Positions 26,887 through 35,503 are shown, numbered from the stretch's first letter. The stretch is DNA of 49,962 nt from an archaeon (GCA_016550425.1 JABXGS010000066.1:1-49962); one strand, 5' to 3'. Notes: generated from the sequence alone by a model not told the origin. A program made the numbers and translations.

Positions 26887-27927
26887 ATGGTTGCAATTAC
26901 ACCCTTTCAGCGTGTGATGACACTTCTTGAAGGTAAATTACCAGATCGAGTACCAGTTATCCCGCAGGTAACCTATACAACCGCCCAAATCACCGGGGTG
27001 GGCTTGAAAGAAGCCCTGCATAATCCTATAAAAACAGCAGAAGCCTTACTCGCCGGGCAACGTGAGCTAGGATATGATGGCATCTATGTTGGGTGGGAGA
27101 GCTCATTCAACTTGCTTGCAGAAGCGATGGGATGTACTATGCGGTTTCCAGAAAACTCGGTCCCTCAAGTAGCTGAACACGTGGTAAAATCCCCAGATGA
27201 TGTTGACAAATTAGAAATACCAGATCCCCTTGAATCCGGTCGGCTCCCCTTACATATACAAATGGTGAAATTAGTCAAAGATGAAGTCAATGAAAAGATC
27301 CCCCTATTTGCCTATACACCGGGACCATTCACATTAGCCGGTCAATTAGCCGGTGTAAACCCGTTGATGATGGCAACAATTCGAAATGCATCTTTTGTGA
27401 ATAAGCTCCTAAGAGTAGCATTGCAAGCTTCTATCCAATATGCTCTGGCGAATATTGAAGCTGGTGTCGATGTCATTGTCACTGCTGATCCAACAGCGAG
27501 TGGCAGCCTCATTAGCCCTAAAACCTTCGCAACCTTTGCAGCACCCAAGCTGAAGTTGATTGTCGAAGCAGTTGAACGAGCAGGAGCCATTGCTTCTTTA
27601 CATATTTGTGGCAAAACAACTTCAATGCTAGAACTTATGGCGGGAACTGGAACCTCCATCTTGGAACTTGATCATCTAGTAAATTTAGTTGAGGCAAAAA
27701 AGCAAATTGGAGAGGACATTATTCTAATGGGTAACTTAAATCCAACTGAACTTCTCCTCACTGGAACCCCTTTAGCTGTAGAGGCGGCAGCTAAATCATG
27801 CATCGAAGCTGTTGGTCGTGAAGGGCGATTTATTCTTAGTAGTGGGTGTGAAGTTCCTCCTTTAGCACCTTTAGAAAATATCCGAGCGATGGTCACCGCG
27901 GCGAAAAAATACGGACAATTTTCGTAA
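26887..27927 (+). CDS. Uroporphyrinogen decarboxylase-like methylcobamide methyltransferase (MtbA/MtaA type)
   Basis: A 346-residue UroD-fold protein. The zinc-binding pattern of MtaA/MtbA methylcobamide:CoM methyltransferases is present: His239-Ile-Cys241 (LHICGKT) and Cys321 (SSGCEVPP). True uroporphyrinogen decarboxylases lack this set, so methyl transfer from a corrinoid protein to a thiol acceptor is the better call. In methanogens the acceptor is coenzyme M; no methyl-CoM reductase gene is in the window and another acceptor is possible. A corrinoid protein and an MttB-like protein lie 2-4 kb downstream on the same strand. GAGG precedes the ATG. Its stop codon directly abuts the stop codon of sfsA on the opposite strand. 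Confidence 0.83.
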   Translation: MVAITPFQRVMTLLEGKLPDRVPVIPQVTYTTAQITGVGLKEALHNPIKTAEALLAGQRELGYDGIYVGWESSFNLLAEAMGCTMRFPENSVPQVAEHVVKSPDDVDKLEIPDPLESGRLPLHIQMVKLVKDEVNEKIPLFAYTPGPFTLAGQLAGVNPLMMATIRNASFVNKLLRVALQASIQYALANIEAGVDVIVTADPTASGSLISPKTFATFAAPKLKLIVEAVERAGAIASLHICGKTTSMLELMAGTGTSILELDHLVNLVEAKKQIGEDIILMGNLNPTELLLTGTPLAVEAAAKSCIEAVGREGRFILSSGCEVPPLAPLENIRAMVTAAKKYGQFS

Positions 27928-28647
27928 TTATTTTGAAACAGCGGCTTCACTAAGGTCCACAGGAATCGAACGGTGTATGACAATTTCATTACTTGATTCG
28001 AGGAAACGAGTAGTCCATGCAAAGGCTTCAACACCGTGTTCTACGGCATCCCGTAGAATAATACCAAAATCCGGATCAATGGAATCGTTGGGTCGTAGTC
28101 GATCTGCATCGGTTCGTTGAACAATAAACACAATGGCAGCACGATATCCCTCATCAATGGCATGCATTAATTCTTGGAGATGCCGTTGCCCTCGTGCTGT
28201 AGGCACCCGAGGAAACATGCCGATACGATTGTTAGCATCTGTCGACGATTTAGCCTCCAAATAGCAGGAGGGAAGCTCATTACCATGGAGTAGGAAATCT
28301 AAGCGACTATCCTTGTATACTGGTTCTGATATGATTTCATGATACTGCCGGAAGGGTGTTAGTTGACCTTGAGATAAAGCCTCAGCTAAAATCCAATTCG
28401 GGACCCGAGAATCGAGAGAAAGTAAGATTCCATGATTCCGAGAGCAAATTAAATCAAAATCAGTTTTCCGATGATCAGCTGGGTTAGAACGGAGTAAGAC
28501 TTCAACCCCCGGAAAAAGGAGGTCCGGCATTGGACCAGGATTGGGAATGTATGCAGAAACACGTCGACCATTCATTTGGCATATGGTGAGAAAGCGGTTT
28601 GGCCGTTCTAGAAATTCTGCATAATAGAAAGGTCCCTGAAGTTTCAC
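27928..28647 (-). CDS. sfsA: SfsA-family DNA/RNA-binding nuclease-like protein
   Basis: About 239 residues with the SfsA pattern: PNRFLTICQMNGRRVSAYIPNPGPM near the N-terminus, then HRKTDFDLI, RVPNWILAEAL, DSRLDFLL, CYLEAKSSTD, FPRVPTARGQRHLQEL and DPDFGIILRDAVEHGVEAFAW. SfsA combines an OB-like N-terminal domain with a nuclease-like (PD-(D/E)xK) core; Asp, Glu and Lys in RLDFLL and YLEAK fit the active site. The biological role is unsettled. GTG 28647 gives the usual family length and has GGAAG upstream; an upstream GTG at 28719 would add 24 basic residues. It sits opposite to, and between, the methyltransferase genes. Confidence 0.9.
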   Translation of the reverse strand: MKLQGPFYYAEFLERPNRFLTICQMNGRRVSAYIPNPGPMPDLLFPGVEVLLRSNPADHRKTDFDLICSRNHGILLSLDSRVPNWILAEALSQGQLTPFRQYHEIISEPVYKDSRLDFLLHGNELPSCYLEAKSSTDANNRIGMFPRVPTARGQRHLQELMHAIDEGYRAAIVFIVQRTDADRLRPNDSIDPDFGIILRDAVEHGVEAFAWTTRFLESSNEIVIHRSIPVDLSEAAVSK

Positions 28648-28730
28648 AGTTGCTGCTTCCTTTAATTTCCTAAATGCCCCACGGTGCAGCCTTATGATTC
28701 TTCGCCTCGTGCACCCCACAAAGCTGTAAC

Positions 28731-28740
28731 CTTATATACG
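28731..28740 (+). promoter_or_regulatory. TATA-like box for the cysK-corrinoid-mttB unit
   Basis: CTTATATACG lies 43 bases upstream of the GTG at 28783. An archaeal start site about 25 bases downstream would give a leader of roughly 25 bases containing the AGGAG ribosome binding site at 28769-28773. Confidence 0.5.
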
Positions 28741-28782
28741 GGCTAATCCATGCTGCGACTAATTAATTAGGAGTTGTTAGCT

Positions 28783-29829
28783 GTGCCCTTGAACTGGGAT
28801 AAATACAAACATATCCAAGACAATATCTTTGACTTAATTGGACTCACTCCTCTTTTCCGACTACCAAAAATCAGCGAAAAAACGGGAGCCAATATATTAG
28901 GAAAAATCGAATGGTATTCGCCCACTGGAAGCCTAAAAGATCGTATCTATTTTGCAATGATTCAAGAAGCAATAAAACGTGGTGAATTAAAGCCAGGCAT
29001 GGAAATCCTGGAATCCTCAACTGGAAACGCCGGCATCGCCTGCGCATTTGTTGGTCGAATGTTAGACTACCCAGTAACCATCGTTATGCCTGAAGGGATG
29101 AGTCAAGAACGCCGAAAACTCATGGCCGCTTATGGAGCGAACCTAATCTTTACTCCCGGCGGCGAGTCAGACGTCGATTTATGCCTTGCTAAGGTCAAAG
29201 AACTCAAAGAGATGAATCCTGGAAAATATTGGGAACCCGCCCAATTCAGCAACCCAGATAACGTACTTGCTCACTATGAAACAACCGGGAAAGAAATTTG
29301 GGAGCAAACAGGCGGTGTCATTGATGCCTTCATCGCAAGCCAAGGGACGGGTGGGACGATTACGGGTGTTGGCCAGTATTTGAGGAAGTGCAACCCCCAA
29401 ATTATGCTTTATGCCATTGAACCGACAGAGGCACCTCTTCTTGCACATCGCAGGTGGGGTTCACACCGTATTGAAGGGATTGGCGATGGATTTGTACCAG
29501 AGAACTTAGATTTAAGCATTCTAAACGGAATCATTACAACCACATCCGATGAAGCGCTCGAGATGGCTCAATGGCTCAGCCGAGAAGAAGGCCTTTTCTG
29601 TGGAATTTCTTCAGGATGCAATATCGCAGCGGCTTTGAAACTACTAAAGAAACATCCTGAACTCGAAACCATCGTCACCATGATAAATGATAGTGGACAA
29701 CGCTACTTCAGTACACCTCTCTGTGGTGAACCAAAACATCTTGACATTCCCGACAGAGATCACCCTATGGATAAACGAACCATAGAAGAACTTGACAGAT
29801 ACCAACATACTTGGGAGATAATCGAATAA
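28783..29829 (+). CDS. cysK: Cysteine synthase-like PLP enzyme
   Basis: A 348-residue fold-type II PLP enzyme. Lys52 in SPTGSLKDRI is the Schiff-base lysine, GTGGTITGVG binds the PLP phosphate, and ISSGCNIAAAL is near the C-terminus, all as in O-acetylserine or O-phosphoserine sulfhydrylase. The substrate loop reads STGNAG where typical CysK has TSGNTG. A C-terminal extension of about 30 residues (GEPKHLDIPDRDHP and beyond) follows the usual end. GTG 28783 is preferred since AGGAG is nine bases upstream; TTG 28774 is too close to that site. The corrinoid protein gene follows after 34 bases, so a role beyond plain cysteine synthesis, linked to methyl or sulfur transfer, is conceivable. Confidence 0.83.
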   Translation: MPLNWDKYKHIQDNIFDLIGLTPLFRLPKISEKTGANILGKIEWYSPTGSLKDRIYFAMIQEAIKRGELKPGMEILESSTGNAGIACAFVGRMLDYPVTIVMPEGMSQERRKLMAAYGANLIFTPGGESDVDLCLAKVKELKEMNPGKYWEPAQFSNPDNVLAHYETTGKEIWEQTGGVIDAFIASQGTGGTITGVGQYLRKCNPQIMLYAIEPTEAPLLAHRRWGSHRIEGIGDGFVPENLDLSILNGIITTTSDEALEMAQWLSREEGLFCGISSGCNIAAALKLLKKHPELETIVTMINDSGQRYFSTPLCGEPKHLDIPDRDHPMDKRTIEELDRYQHTWEIIE

Positions 29830-29863
29830 ATCGAACTACAGGAAGATATTAGGTGCGTGTTTC

Positions 29864-30517
29864 ATGAGTGCTGAAATCGTTGATCAAATTCGAGAGAAGA
29901 TGATTGATTGTCAAACCGAGCAGGTTCTTGACCTCATTCCTAAAGCAATTGACCAAGGGATAGACGCCTCAACAATAGTCAATGAAGGACTTACTGCGGG
30001 TATTCGCGTTTTAGGCGATCGCTTTGAAAGAGGTGAAGCCTTTCTTCCCGAACTGGCTGTGGCTGCGGAAACGATGAAACAGGCCTTAGAATTCCTTGAA
30101 CCCCATTTAGCGAAAACCACCAATGAAAAAGCCCTAGGCACCGTTGTGATCGGTACAGTGCAAGGAGACATTCATGACATCGGCAAATCAATCGTTGCAA
30201 CAATGCTCACTGTAGCAGGATTCACTGTCTATGATTTAGGAGTTGAAGTAACACCCACTGAATTTATTGAGAAAATCAAAGAAGTGAATGCAGATGTCAT
30301 TGCAATGTCGGCATTGTTAACGACGACGATGGATCGAATGCAAGACACTATTGATCTCTTGAAGAAAGAAAAACTTGCAGATCATGTGAAAATTATGGTA
30401 GGTGGTGCCCCTGTGAGTCAGCGCTTTGCTGAACGGATTGGCGCAGACGGTTATGGCGTAGATTTTAATCAGGCAGTAAAAATCGCGAAACAGTTGACGG
30501 GCCATGATGAAACCTGA
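29864..30517 (+). CDS. Corrinoid (B12-binding) methyltransferase carrier protein, MttC/MtbC family
   Basis: A 217-residue protein with an N-terminal four-helix cap (residues 1-88, including GDRFERGEAFLPELAVAAETM) and a Rossmann-like cobalamin-binding domain. The signature GDIHDIGKS (101-109) supplies His104, the lower axial ligand of cobalt; SALLTTTM and VGGAPVS complete the corrinoid pocket. It carries a methyl group from the MttB-like enzyme to the acceptor methyltransferase. ATG 29864 has AGGTG about ten bases upstream. It sits 34 bases after cysK and 30 bases before mttB, almost certainly one operon. Confidence 0.95.
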   Translation: MSAEIVDQIREKMIDCQTEQVLDLIPKAIDQGIDASTIVNEGLTAGIRVLGDRFERGEAFLPELAVAAETMKQALEFLEPHLAKTTNEKALGTVVIGTVQGDIHDIGKSIVATMLTVAGFTVYDLGVEVTPTEFIEKIKEVNADVIAMSALLTTTMDRMQDTIDLLKKEKLADHVKIMVGGAPVSQRFAERIGADGYGVDFNQAVKIAKQLTGHDET

Positions 30518-30547
30518 GTATATTTTGAATTAAGGAGTCAACGAATT

Positions 30548-32020
30548 ATGACACAAAGACCCTACCTCAACTTGCTGGCAGATGAGGATATTCATCGGAT
30601 TCATAGCGAAAGTCTTTTTCTACTAGAAAATGTCGGAATGAAAATTCAGAGTAAAGAAGCGTTAAACCTCCTCGAAGCTGCTGGAGCATCAGTGGATTAT
30701 GATAGAGAACACGCATATTTCCCAGTATCGCTAGTCGAAGAACAAATCAAGCAGGCTCCATCCGCTATTCAGCTTTATAATCGGGAGGGTAGGCCTGCGC
30801 TTACCCTTGAAGAAAATCAAATTCATTTTAATCCAGGATCAGCGGCCACTCATCTTTTTGACCTTAATAGCGGTGAAAGACGCCAGCCAACTGTGTCTGA
30901 TGTTATCAAATTTGCCCATGTCACAGATGCCCTCACATACATCGATATTCAAAGTACCGCACTGATTCCTGCTGATATTCCGCCTGTGCTTGCGGATCGA
31001 TATCGATTGTACCTGCTTCTCCAACATTCAACCAAACCTATTGTTACAGGAACTTTTGCTCTCGACGCTTTTGATGACATGAAGGAAATGCTTGAAGCAA
31101 TCAGAGGAGGACCCAAAAAACTTCGAGAAAAACCTCTCGCAATCTTTGATACCTGCCCATCAGCACCATTACAGTGGAGTGAACTCACCGTACATGATCT
31201 CCTACTTGGAGCTAACGCAGGAATTCCGATTGAACTCATTTCGATGCCTCAACTTGGAGCCACCGGACCAATTACCATTGCTGGTTCATTAGTTTTGCAT
31301 AACGCTGAGTCATTAAGTGGAGTGGTTCTCACCCAACTCGCTAGGAAAGGTGCACCTGTGATTTATGGTGGTTCACCAACAGCGGTGGATATGCAGTATG
31401 GTACAGCGCGTCTTGGAGCCATAGAAAGTCTCATGCTTACTTGTGCTTATGCCCAGATGGCCAAGCACTATGGCCTTCCCACTCATGGCTATATGGGTCT
31501 CTCGGATGCCAAATTGAGTAGTGATTCTCAAACCGGTTATGAAGCTGCCACGGGATTTTTCCTAGCAGCTATGGCAGGAATTAACAACATTGCTGGAGCG
31601 GGAATGATGATTTTTGAAAGTACACAAAGTTATGAGAAACTCGTTATTGATGATATGATAGCGGGTATGACCCAACGTTTCATCAATGGAATCGATGTCA
31701 ACGATCAGACTCTTGCGCTTACGGAGCTTAATGAAGTGGGCACCAAAGGTGGCGATTTCTTGCGCCTTCATCATACTCTTAACTGGTTTCGACGAGAGCA
31801 TTATCTTCCTGGTAAGTTAGTGGATCGTCAACCATATGAAAGTTGGCAACAACACGGATCATTGACCAGCCTTGATCGAGCCCGAACTTGCGTGCAGGAA
31901 ATCCTAACGTCACATCAAGCACCACCGCTTTCTAAAACACAAGTCCAAGATTTGAACGCCATCGTCCAAACCTTTACAAAACGTCATCAGAGCCCGCCTC
32001 TACCGCATGGTCCAGCTTAA
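30548..32020 (+). CDS. MttB-family methylamine/betaine:corrinoid methyltransferase (non-pyrrolysine)
   Basis: A 490-residue member of the trimethylamine methyltransferase superfamily (TIM barrel), with HRIHSESLFLLENVGMKI at the start, HFNPGSAATHLFDL, and the later GYMGLSDAKLSSDSQTGYEA region where the pyrrolysine of true MttB lies. The frame is uninterrupted by any in-frame TAG, so it belongs to the non-pyrrolysine branch whose characterised members demethylate glycine betaine and related quaternary amines. It passes the methyl group to the corrinoid protein encoded just upstream. AAGGAGT lies nine bases before the ATG. The exact substrate is not readable from sequence. Confidence 0.92.
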   Translation: MTQRPYLNLLADEDIHRIHSESLFLLENVGMKIQSKEALNLLEAAGASVDYDREHAYFPVSLVEEQIKQAPSAIQLYNREGRPALTLEENQIHFNPGSAATHLFDLNSGERRQPTVSDVIKFAHVTDALTYIDIQSTALIPADIPPVLADRYRLYLLLQHSTKPIVTGTFALDAFDDMKEMLEAIRGGPKKLREKPLAIFDTCPSAPLQWSELTVHDLLLGANAGIPIELISMPQLGATGPITIAGSLVLHNAESLSGVVLTQLARKGAPVIYGGSPTAVDMQYGTARLGAIESLMLTCAYAQMAKHYGLPTHGYMGLSDAKLSSDSQTGYEAATGFFLAAMAGINNIAGAGMMIFESTQSYEKLVIDDMIAGMTQRFINGIDVNDQTLALTELNEVGTKGGDFLRLHHTLNWFRREHYLPGKLVDRQPYESWQQHGSLTSLDRARTCVQEILTSHQAPPLSKTQVQDLNAIVQTFTKRHQSPPLPHGPA

Positions 32021-32157
32021 AAATTCATTGGTTTTAAGGAATTAGAAATGTTTAACAGAGAAAGAAGACTGGTGGATAAGGTGCAACTATTTTAAAGCCC
32101 CGAAACGAATATCAAACACCCAAAAATACGGGATTTCCAGCTGGGAGGCGACTCTGC

Positions 32158-33030
32158 TTGATCCATAATGTCCTGTTACTAACGAGAAATGGTATCAAAC
32201 TCTTCCATCGTTCGTATTGGGCAATAGAAATCGATCAACCGGTTATTGCGGAATACATCCAGTCCCTACGTCAAATTGAACGCGATACAGGTGAAGATTT
32301 ACCTGTCCCTATTTTTCTTGATGGGATGAAATTCATTCACAAATACGTTGACAGCGATTTGATTCTTGTCCTCGTAGCGGATCAACAAGACAAAGACGAA
32401 ATCCTTCTTGAGAAAATCGATAGCGCTGTCCTGACGATGAAACAGAAATTCTCTAAACAAATTTGGGATTTCAAAAGCAACCGAAACTCGCAAGTCTTCC
32501 AAGATCTTGGACCTATCATCGATTCTGCAATTATCTCAACACTGAAAGTTGTTCTTCTTGGAGAAGGGGGTGTTGGAAAAACCACGATTCTTAAGATGCT
32601 TATGAGTCAGCGAGCAGATTTGAATCATGTAGCTACGATGGCGGTTTATGTAGAGGAGATGCAAACTGCGAAACTGGGCCCCTATGAGATTGCCGTTTGG
32701 GACTTTCCGGGTCAAGAACTACTGGTTCCAAAATGGAAGGATTATCTCCGAGGGACTGACGTTGTGATTATGGTGACTGATTCAACGTTGAGGAACGTGA
32801 TGTCGACACGGAAACTTGTTCCAATTATCCAAAAATGGACGGATGGGGCTCTTATCTGGGCAATCGCTAATAAACAGGATCTTAAAGACGCTTTATTGCC
32901 AGATACTGTATCACGATTGCTAGGATTACGTACAGTTGGTTTAGTGGCGATTGATCCACGGAATAAAGATTTGTTATTTAAGACGCTAATGGGTGCTGCA
33001 GCTGAAGTTGCCTTTCCTGTTGCAGCCTGA
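32158..33030 (+). CDS. Longin-like domain fused to Arf/Ras-like small GTPase
   Basis: A 290-residue protein. Residues 1-118 have a longin/SRX-like layout: HNVLLLTRNGIKLFHRSY strands, MKFIHKYVDSDLILVLVADQQD, then a long helix KIDSAVLTMKQKFSKQI. Residues 128-285 are a small GTPase: G1 GEGGVGKT (135-142), a switch I Thr near 160 (HVATMAVYVEE), G3 DFPGQE (182-187) with the catalytic Gln kept, and G4 NKQD (238-241); G5 is not obvious. The WDFPGQE form is close to Arf/Rag/MglA-like GTPases. No lipidation site or membrane segment is visible. The TTG start has GGGAGGCG seven bases upstream. It points strongly to an Asgard archaeon. Confidence 0.82.
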   Translation: MIHNVLLLTRNGIKLFHRSYWAIEIDQPVIAEYIQSLRQIERDTGEDLPVPIFLDGMKFIHKYVDSDLILVLVADQQDKDEILLEKIDSAVLTMKQKFSKQIWDFKSNRNSQVFQDLGPIIDSAIISTLKVVLLGEGGVGKTTILKMLMSQRADLNHVATMAVYVEEMQTAKLGPYEIAVWDFPGQELLVPKWKDYLRGTDVVIMVTDSTLRNVMSTRKLVPIIQKWTDGALIWAIANKQDLKDALLPDTVSRLLGLRTVGLVAIDPRNKDLLFKTLMGAAAEVAFPVAA

Positions 33031-33046
33031 GATAGGCTCTAGACCA

Positions 33047-33337
33047 CTATTTCCCTTTTGCCTTGATATTTTTATTATATTGTAGCGCGAGCCTTTGAAG
33101 GCGGAAGCGAATGAGATCTTCGGTTTTGACTTCGATGACAAATCCTGCATAATCGCAATCTTGACAATACCATTGTTCTTGGATAATGGTGCCTGAAATA
33201 TTAGTGAGGGGGTGAATGTCAATACTGAAGCAGTTTGGGCACACTTTCACCCATTGTCGAAGGTCACTTCGTTCAATCTTGCCTATCTGATCGACCAACT
33301 TTTTCTCAGAGGAGTCTTCGGGGTTGGTTTGACCCAT
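33047..33337 (-). CDS. Small zinc-ribbon protein
   Basis: A 96-residue protein with two CxxC pairs, CPNC and CQDC, 24 residues apart, and an intervening beta-rich segment (NISGTIIQEQWY), typical of a zinc ribbon. The N-terminus is charged and the C-terminus helical and basic (RFRLQRLALQYNKNIKAKGK). ATG 33337 has GAGGAAC upstream; a frame to 33394 would add 19 hydrophobic residues without a good start signal. It lies between the longin-GTPase gene (opposite strand, 16 bases) and polX (same strand, 69 bases). The function is unknown; nucleic-acid or protein binding is typical for such ribbons. Confidence 0.7.
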   Translation of the reverse strand: MGQTNPEDSSEKKLVDQIGKIERSDLRQWVKVCPNCFSIDIHPLTNISGTIIQEQWYCQDCDYAGFVIEVKTEDLIRFRLQRLALQYNKNIKAKGK

Positions 33338-33406
33338 TATTTGTTCCTCGTAGAAGGCAGGGAAGATAAACACCTTTAAGGATTTTGAAACCAATCCTTC
33401 AAAACG

Positions 33407-35119
33407 TTAGTGAAGGTGTTTTAGTAATTTTTTTAGTTGACTTATAGTACGCGTGTTGAGTACATCGTCAGTTTCAAGCCAACCTCTTCGGGCAATTCCC
33501 ACGCCATATCTAATATGATCAAGATGACTTGCCTGATGTGCGTCAGTACTCACGATAAATTTTAGGTTCTGTTCTTTGGCTTGTCTGGTAAGCTCTGCAG
33601 ATAAAACAAGCCGCTGGGAACTATTAATTTCGAGTGCTACGCCCTGTTGTTTAGCTGCATTAAAAACTGCTGGAAAATCAACAGAAAAGCTGGGACGGGA
33701 ATTAATTATTCGCTCGGATGGATGGGCGATAAAGTCGACAAGATCGTGATGACAGGCGGTAACAAGCAAGTCAGTGATGGAAGTTTTTGTTTTAAGGGGC
33801 AGATGAACGGCTGCAATTACGATATCTGTTTCTGAAAGAAGTTCATCAGGGAAATTAAGTGAACCATCCGGCAGTATATCCACCTCAACACCTACCAAGA
33901 GGTGAAAATTGTCAAGCTGCTCATCGAGTTTTCGTATATGGTCGATTTGCTTTTTTAACCGAGACGCGTCGAGGCCTTTGGCGAAGGCAGGATGTTTGGA
34001 ATGATCACTAATTGCCAGATATTCGTATTTACGGGCTATTGCAGCCTTAGCCATGACCTTGATAGTATCAGTGCCATCACTCCAATTAGAACGGACATGA
34101 AAGTCACCTCGTAGATCAGAAATCTGGATTAGGGAAGGAAGCTTATGATTTTGAGCAGCTTCAAGTTCTCCCATATCTTCACGAAGTTCTGGCGGAATCC
34201 ATTCCAGATCTAATGCCTTATAGATAGCTGCCTCTGTTTTTCCAGCGATTACTTCATCGGTTTCTATATCTGAGAGGGAATATTCGCTAAGTTTCCATTT
34301 TCGTTGCCGAGCAAGGTTACGAAGCGCAATGTTATGAGCTTTTGAACCCGTAAAATACTGGAGAGCCGCACCAAAAGACTCAATTCCAACAACCCGAAGA
34401 TCAATTTGAACACCTTCATTCACACGCACACTTGTTTTCGTTGGTCCCTGAACCAGAATCCTTTCAACCGTAGGATAATCGACAAACGCTTTCATGACTC
34501 TTGAGGGGGTTGGTGAGCTGACAAGAATATCGATATCACCAATGGTTTCCTTCCATCGTCGTAGACTGCCAGCAATGGCTATTTGAGTTACATCCCTTAT
34601 TTTTTGGAGATCTTCCACAAGTTCCTCGGCAATTGGTAATGCCTTTCCGATGAATAACCGTTGAGAAAAACCAGCCATTGTCTCTAAATTCTGACGTATT
34701 CGCTCCTCACTCGTTGGACCAAATCCTCGTAATTCCCGTATTTTCTGGTCATCAAGTGCAATTCGGAGTTCCTCAATGGATGAAATACCCAGTTCTTCAT
34801 GAAGCACTCGAACAGTCTTAGGACCTACGTCAGGAATTTGCAGAAGCTCAATTAATCCCGGATTAATTTCCTCCCGTAATCGGTGCAAATACTCGATATC
34901 ACCAGTTTTCAGATACTCCTCGATTTTTTTCGCTAATGCTTTTCCTACGCTGCGGATATCCTCTAATTCACCACGAACCGCGATGTCATCGATATCCTCA
35001 TCAAGCTGTTCTAATGATCGGGCTGCCCGTCGATATGCCCGAGGTTTGTAACTGTCCTCTTGGAGCTCTAATAAATCAGCTATCTTTAGGAAGATTCGAG
35101 CGATTTCCTTGTTCTTCAC
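33407..35119 (-). CDS. polX: Family X DNA polymerase with PHP domain (PolX)
   Basis: A 570-residue repair polymerase, the usual length. It has an N-terminal 8-kDa-like domain (YKPRAYRRAARSLEQL), helix-hairpin-helix motifs (SVGKALAKKI and IPDVGPKTVRVL), the nucleotidyltransferase core with GSLRRWKETIGDIDILV (Asp195, Asp197) and Asp240, and a C-terminal PHP phosphoesterase domain (ISDHSKHPAFAKGLD, GVEVDILPDGSLNFPDEL, AHPSERI, STDAH). The first PHP motif reads GDFHVRSNWSDG: the second histidine of the usual HxH is Arg343, so metal binding by the exonuclease site may be altered. GTG 35119 is chosen because GGTGATG lies five bases upstream and gives the family start KNKEIARIFLKIADLLEL. Confidence 0.93.
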   Translation of the reverse strand: MKNKEIARIFLKIADLLELQEDSYKPRAYRRAARSLEQLDEDIDDIAVRGELEDIRSVGKALAKKIEEYLKTGDIEYLHRLREEINPGLIELLQIPDVGPKTVRVLHEELGISSIEELRIALDDQKIRELRGFGPTSEERIRQNLETMAGFSQRLFIGKALPIAEELVEDLQKIRDVTQIAIAGSLRRWKETIGDIDILVSSPTPSRVMKAFVDYPTVERILVQGPTKTSVRVNEGVQIDLRVVGIESFGAALQYFTGSKAHNIALRNLARQRKWKLSEYSLSDIETDEVIAGKTEAAIYKALDLEWIPPELREDMGELEAAQNHKLPSLIQISDLRGDFHVRSNWSDGTDTIKVMAKAAIARKYEYLAISDHSKHPAFAKGLDASRLKKQIDHIRKLDEQLDNFHLLVGVEVDILPDGSLNFPDELLSETDIVIAAVHLPLKTKTSITDLLVTACHHDLVDFIAHPSERIINSRPSFSVDFPAVFNAAKQQGVALEINSSQRLVLSAELTRQAKEQNLKFIVSTDAHQASHLDHIRYGVGIARRGWLETDDVLNTRTISQLKKLLKHLH

Positions 35120-35230
35120 CCTAGCATCACCAACAAGGTATATGTGGGATTTGTGCTTCTTGATATTTTCGACTGAAAGGAACAATTTTCTTAGGGTAAA
35201 CTAGTTGCATGTTAGATTGAGGAATAGATA

Positions 35231-35503
35231 ATGCGTGCAATCAGAGCTCTTGTGCATGGTCGAGTACAAGGCGTCTTCTTTCGAGTTTATACTCGTGATA
35301 AAGCTGTGCAATTAAATCTTGTTGGATGGGTCCGAAATAAACGGGATGGAACAGTTGAATGTCACGCTCAAGGCACGGATCAAGCCATTGAGGAATTCAT
35401 TCGATTCTTACATCAAGGCTCACCATCCTCACACGTCGATGATGTGGCTGTCATTGATGTACCCCTTGAGACAAATCTTCGTAATTTCGTAATCACCTAC
35501 TAG
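35231..35503 (+). CDS. acyP: Acylphosphatase
   Basis: A 90-residue enzyme hydrolysing carboxyl-phosphate bonds. The signature GRVQGVFFRVYTRDKA gives the phosphate loop and the catalytic Arg (FFR), and GWVRNKRDGTVE gives the catalytic Asn. Length and both motifs match the family exactly. It starts at ATG 35231 and is divergent from polX with about 110 bases between them. A flavoprotein gene follows after 88 bases on the same strand; no functional link is evident. Confidence 0.95.
   Translation: MRAIRALVHGRVQGVFFRVYTRDKAVQLNLVGWVRNKRDGTVECHAQGTDQAIEEFIRFLHQGSPSSHVDDVAVIDVPLETNLRNFVITY

Noticed and set aside
26887..27927. Uroporphyrinogen decarboxylase for haem synthesis
   Set aside because: The HxC...C zinc pattern and the nearby corrinoid genes point to a methylcobamide methyltransferase instead.
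30548..32020. Pyrrolysine-containing MttB
   Set aside because: The frame is continuous to a normal stop without an in-frame TAG, and the length is already complete.
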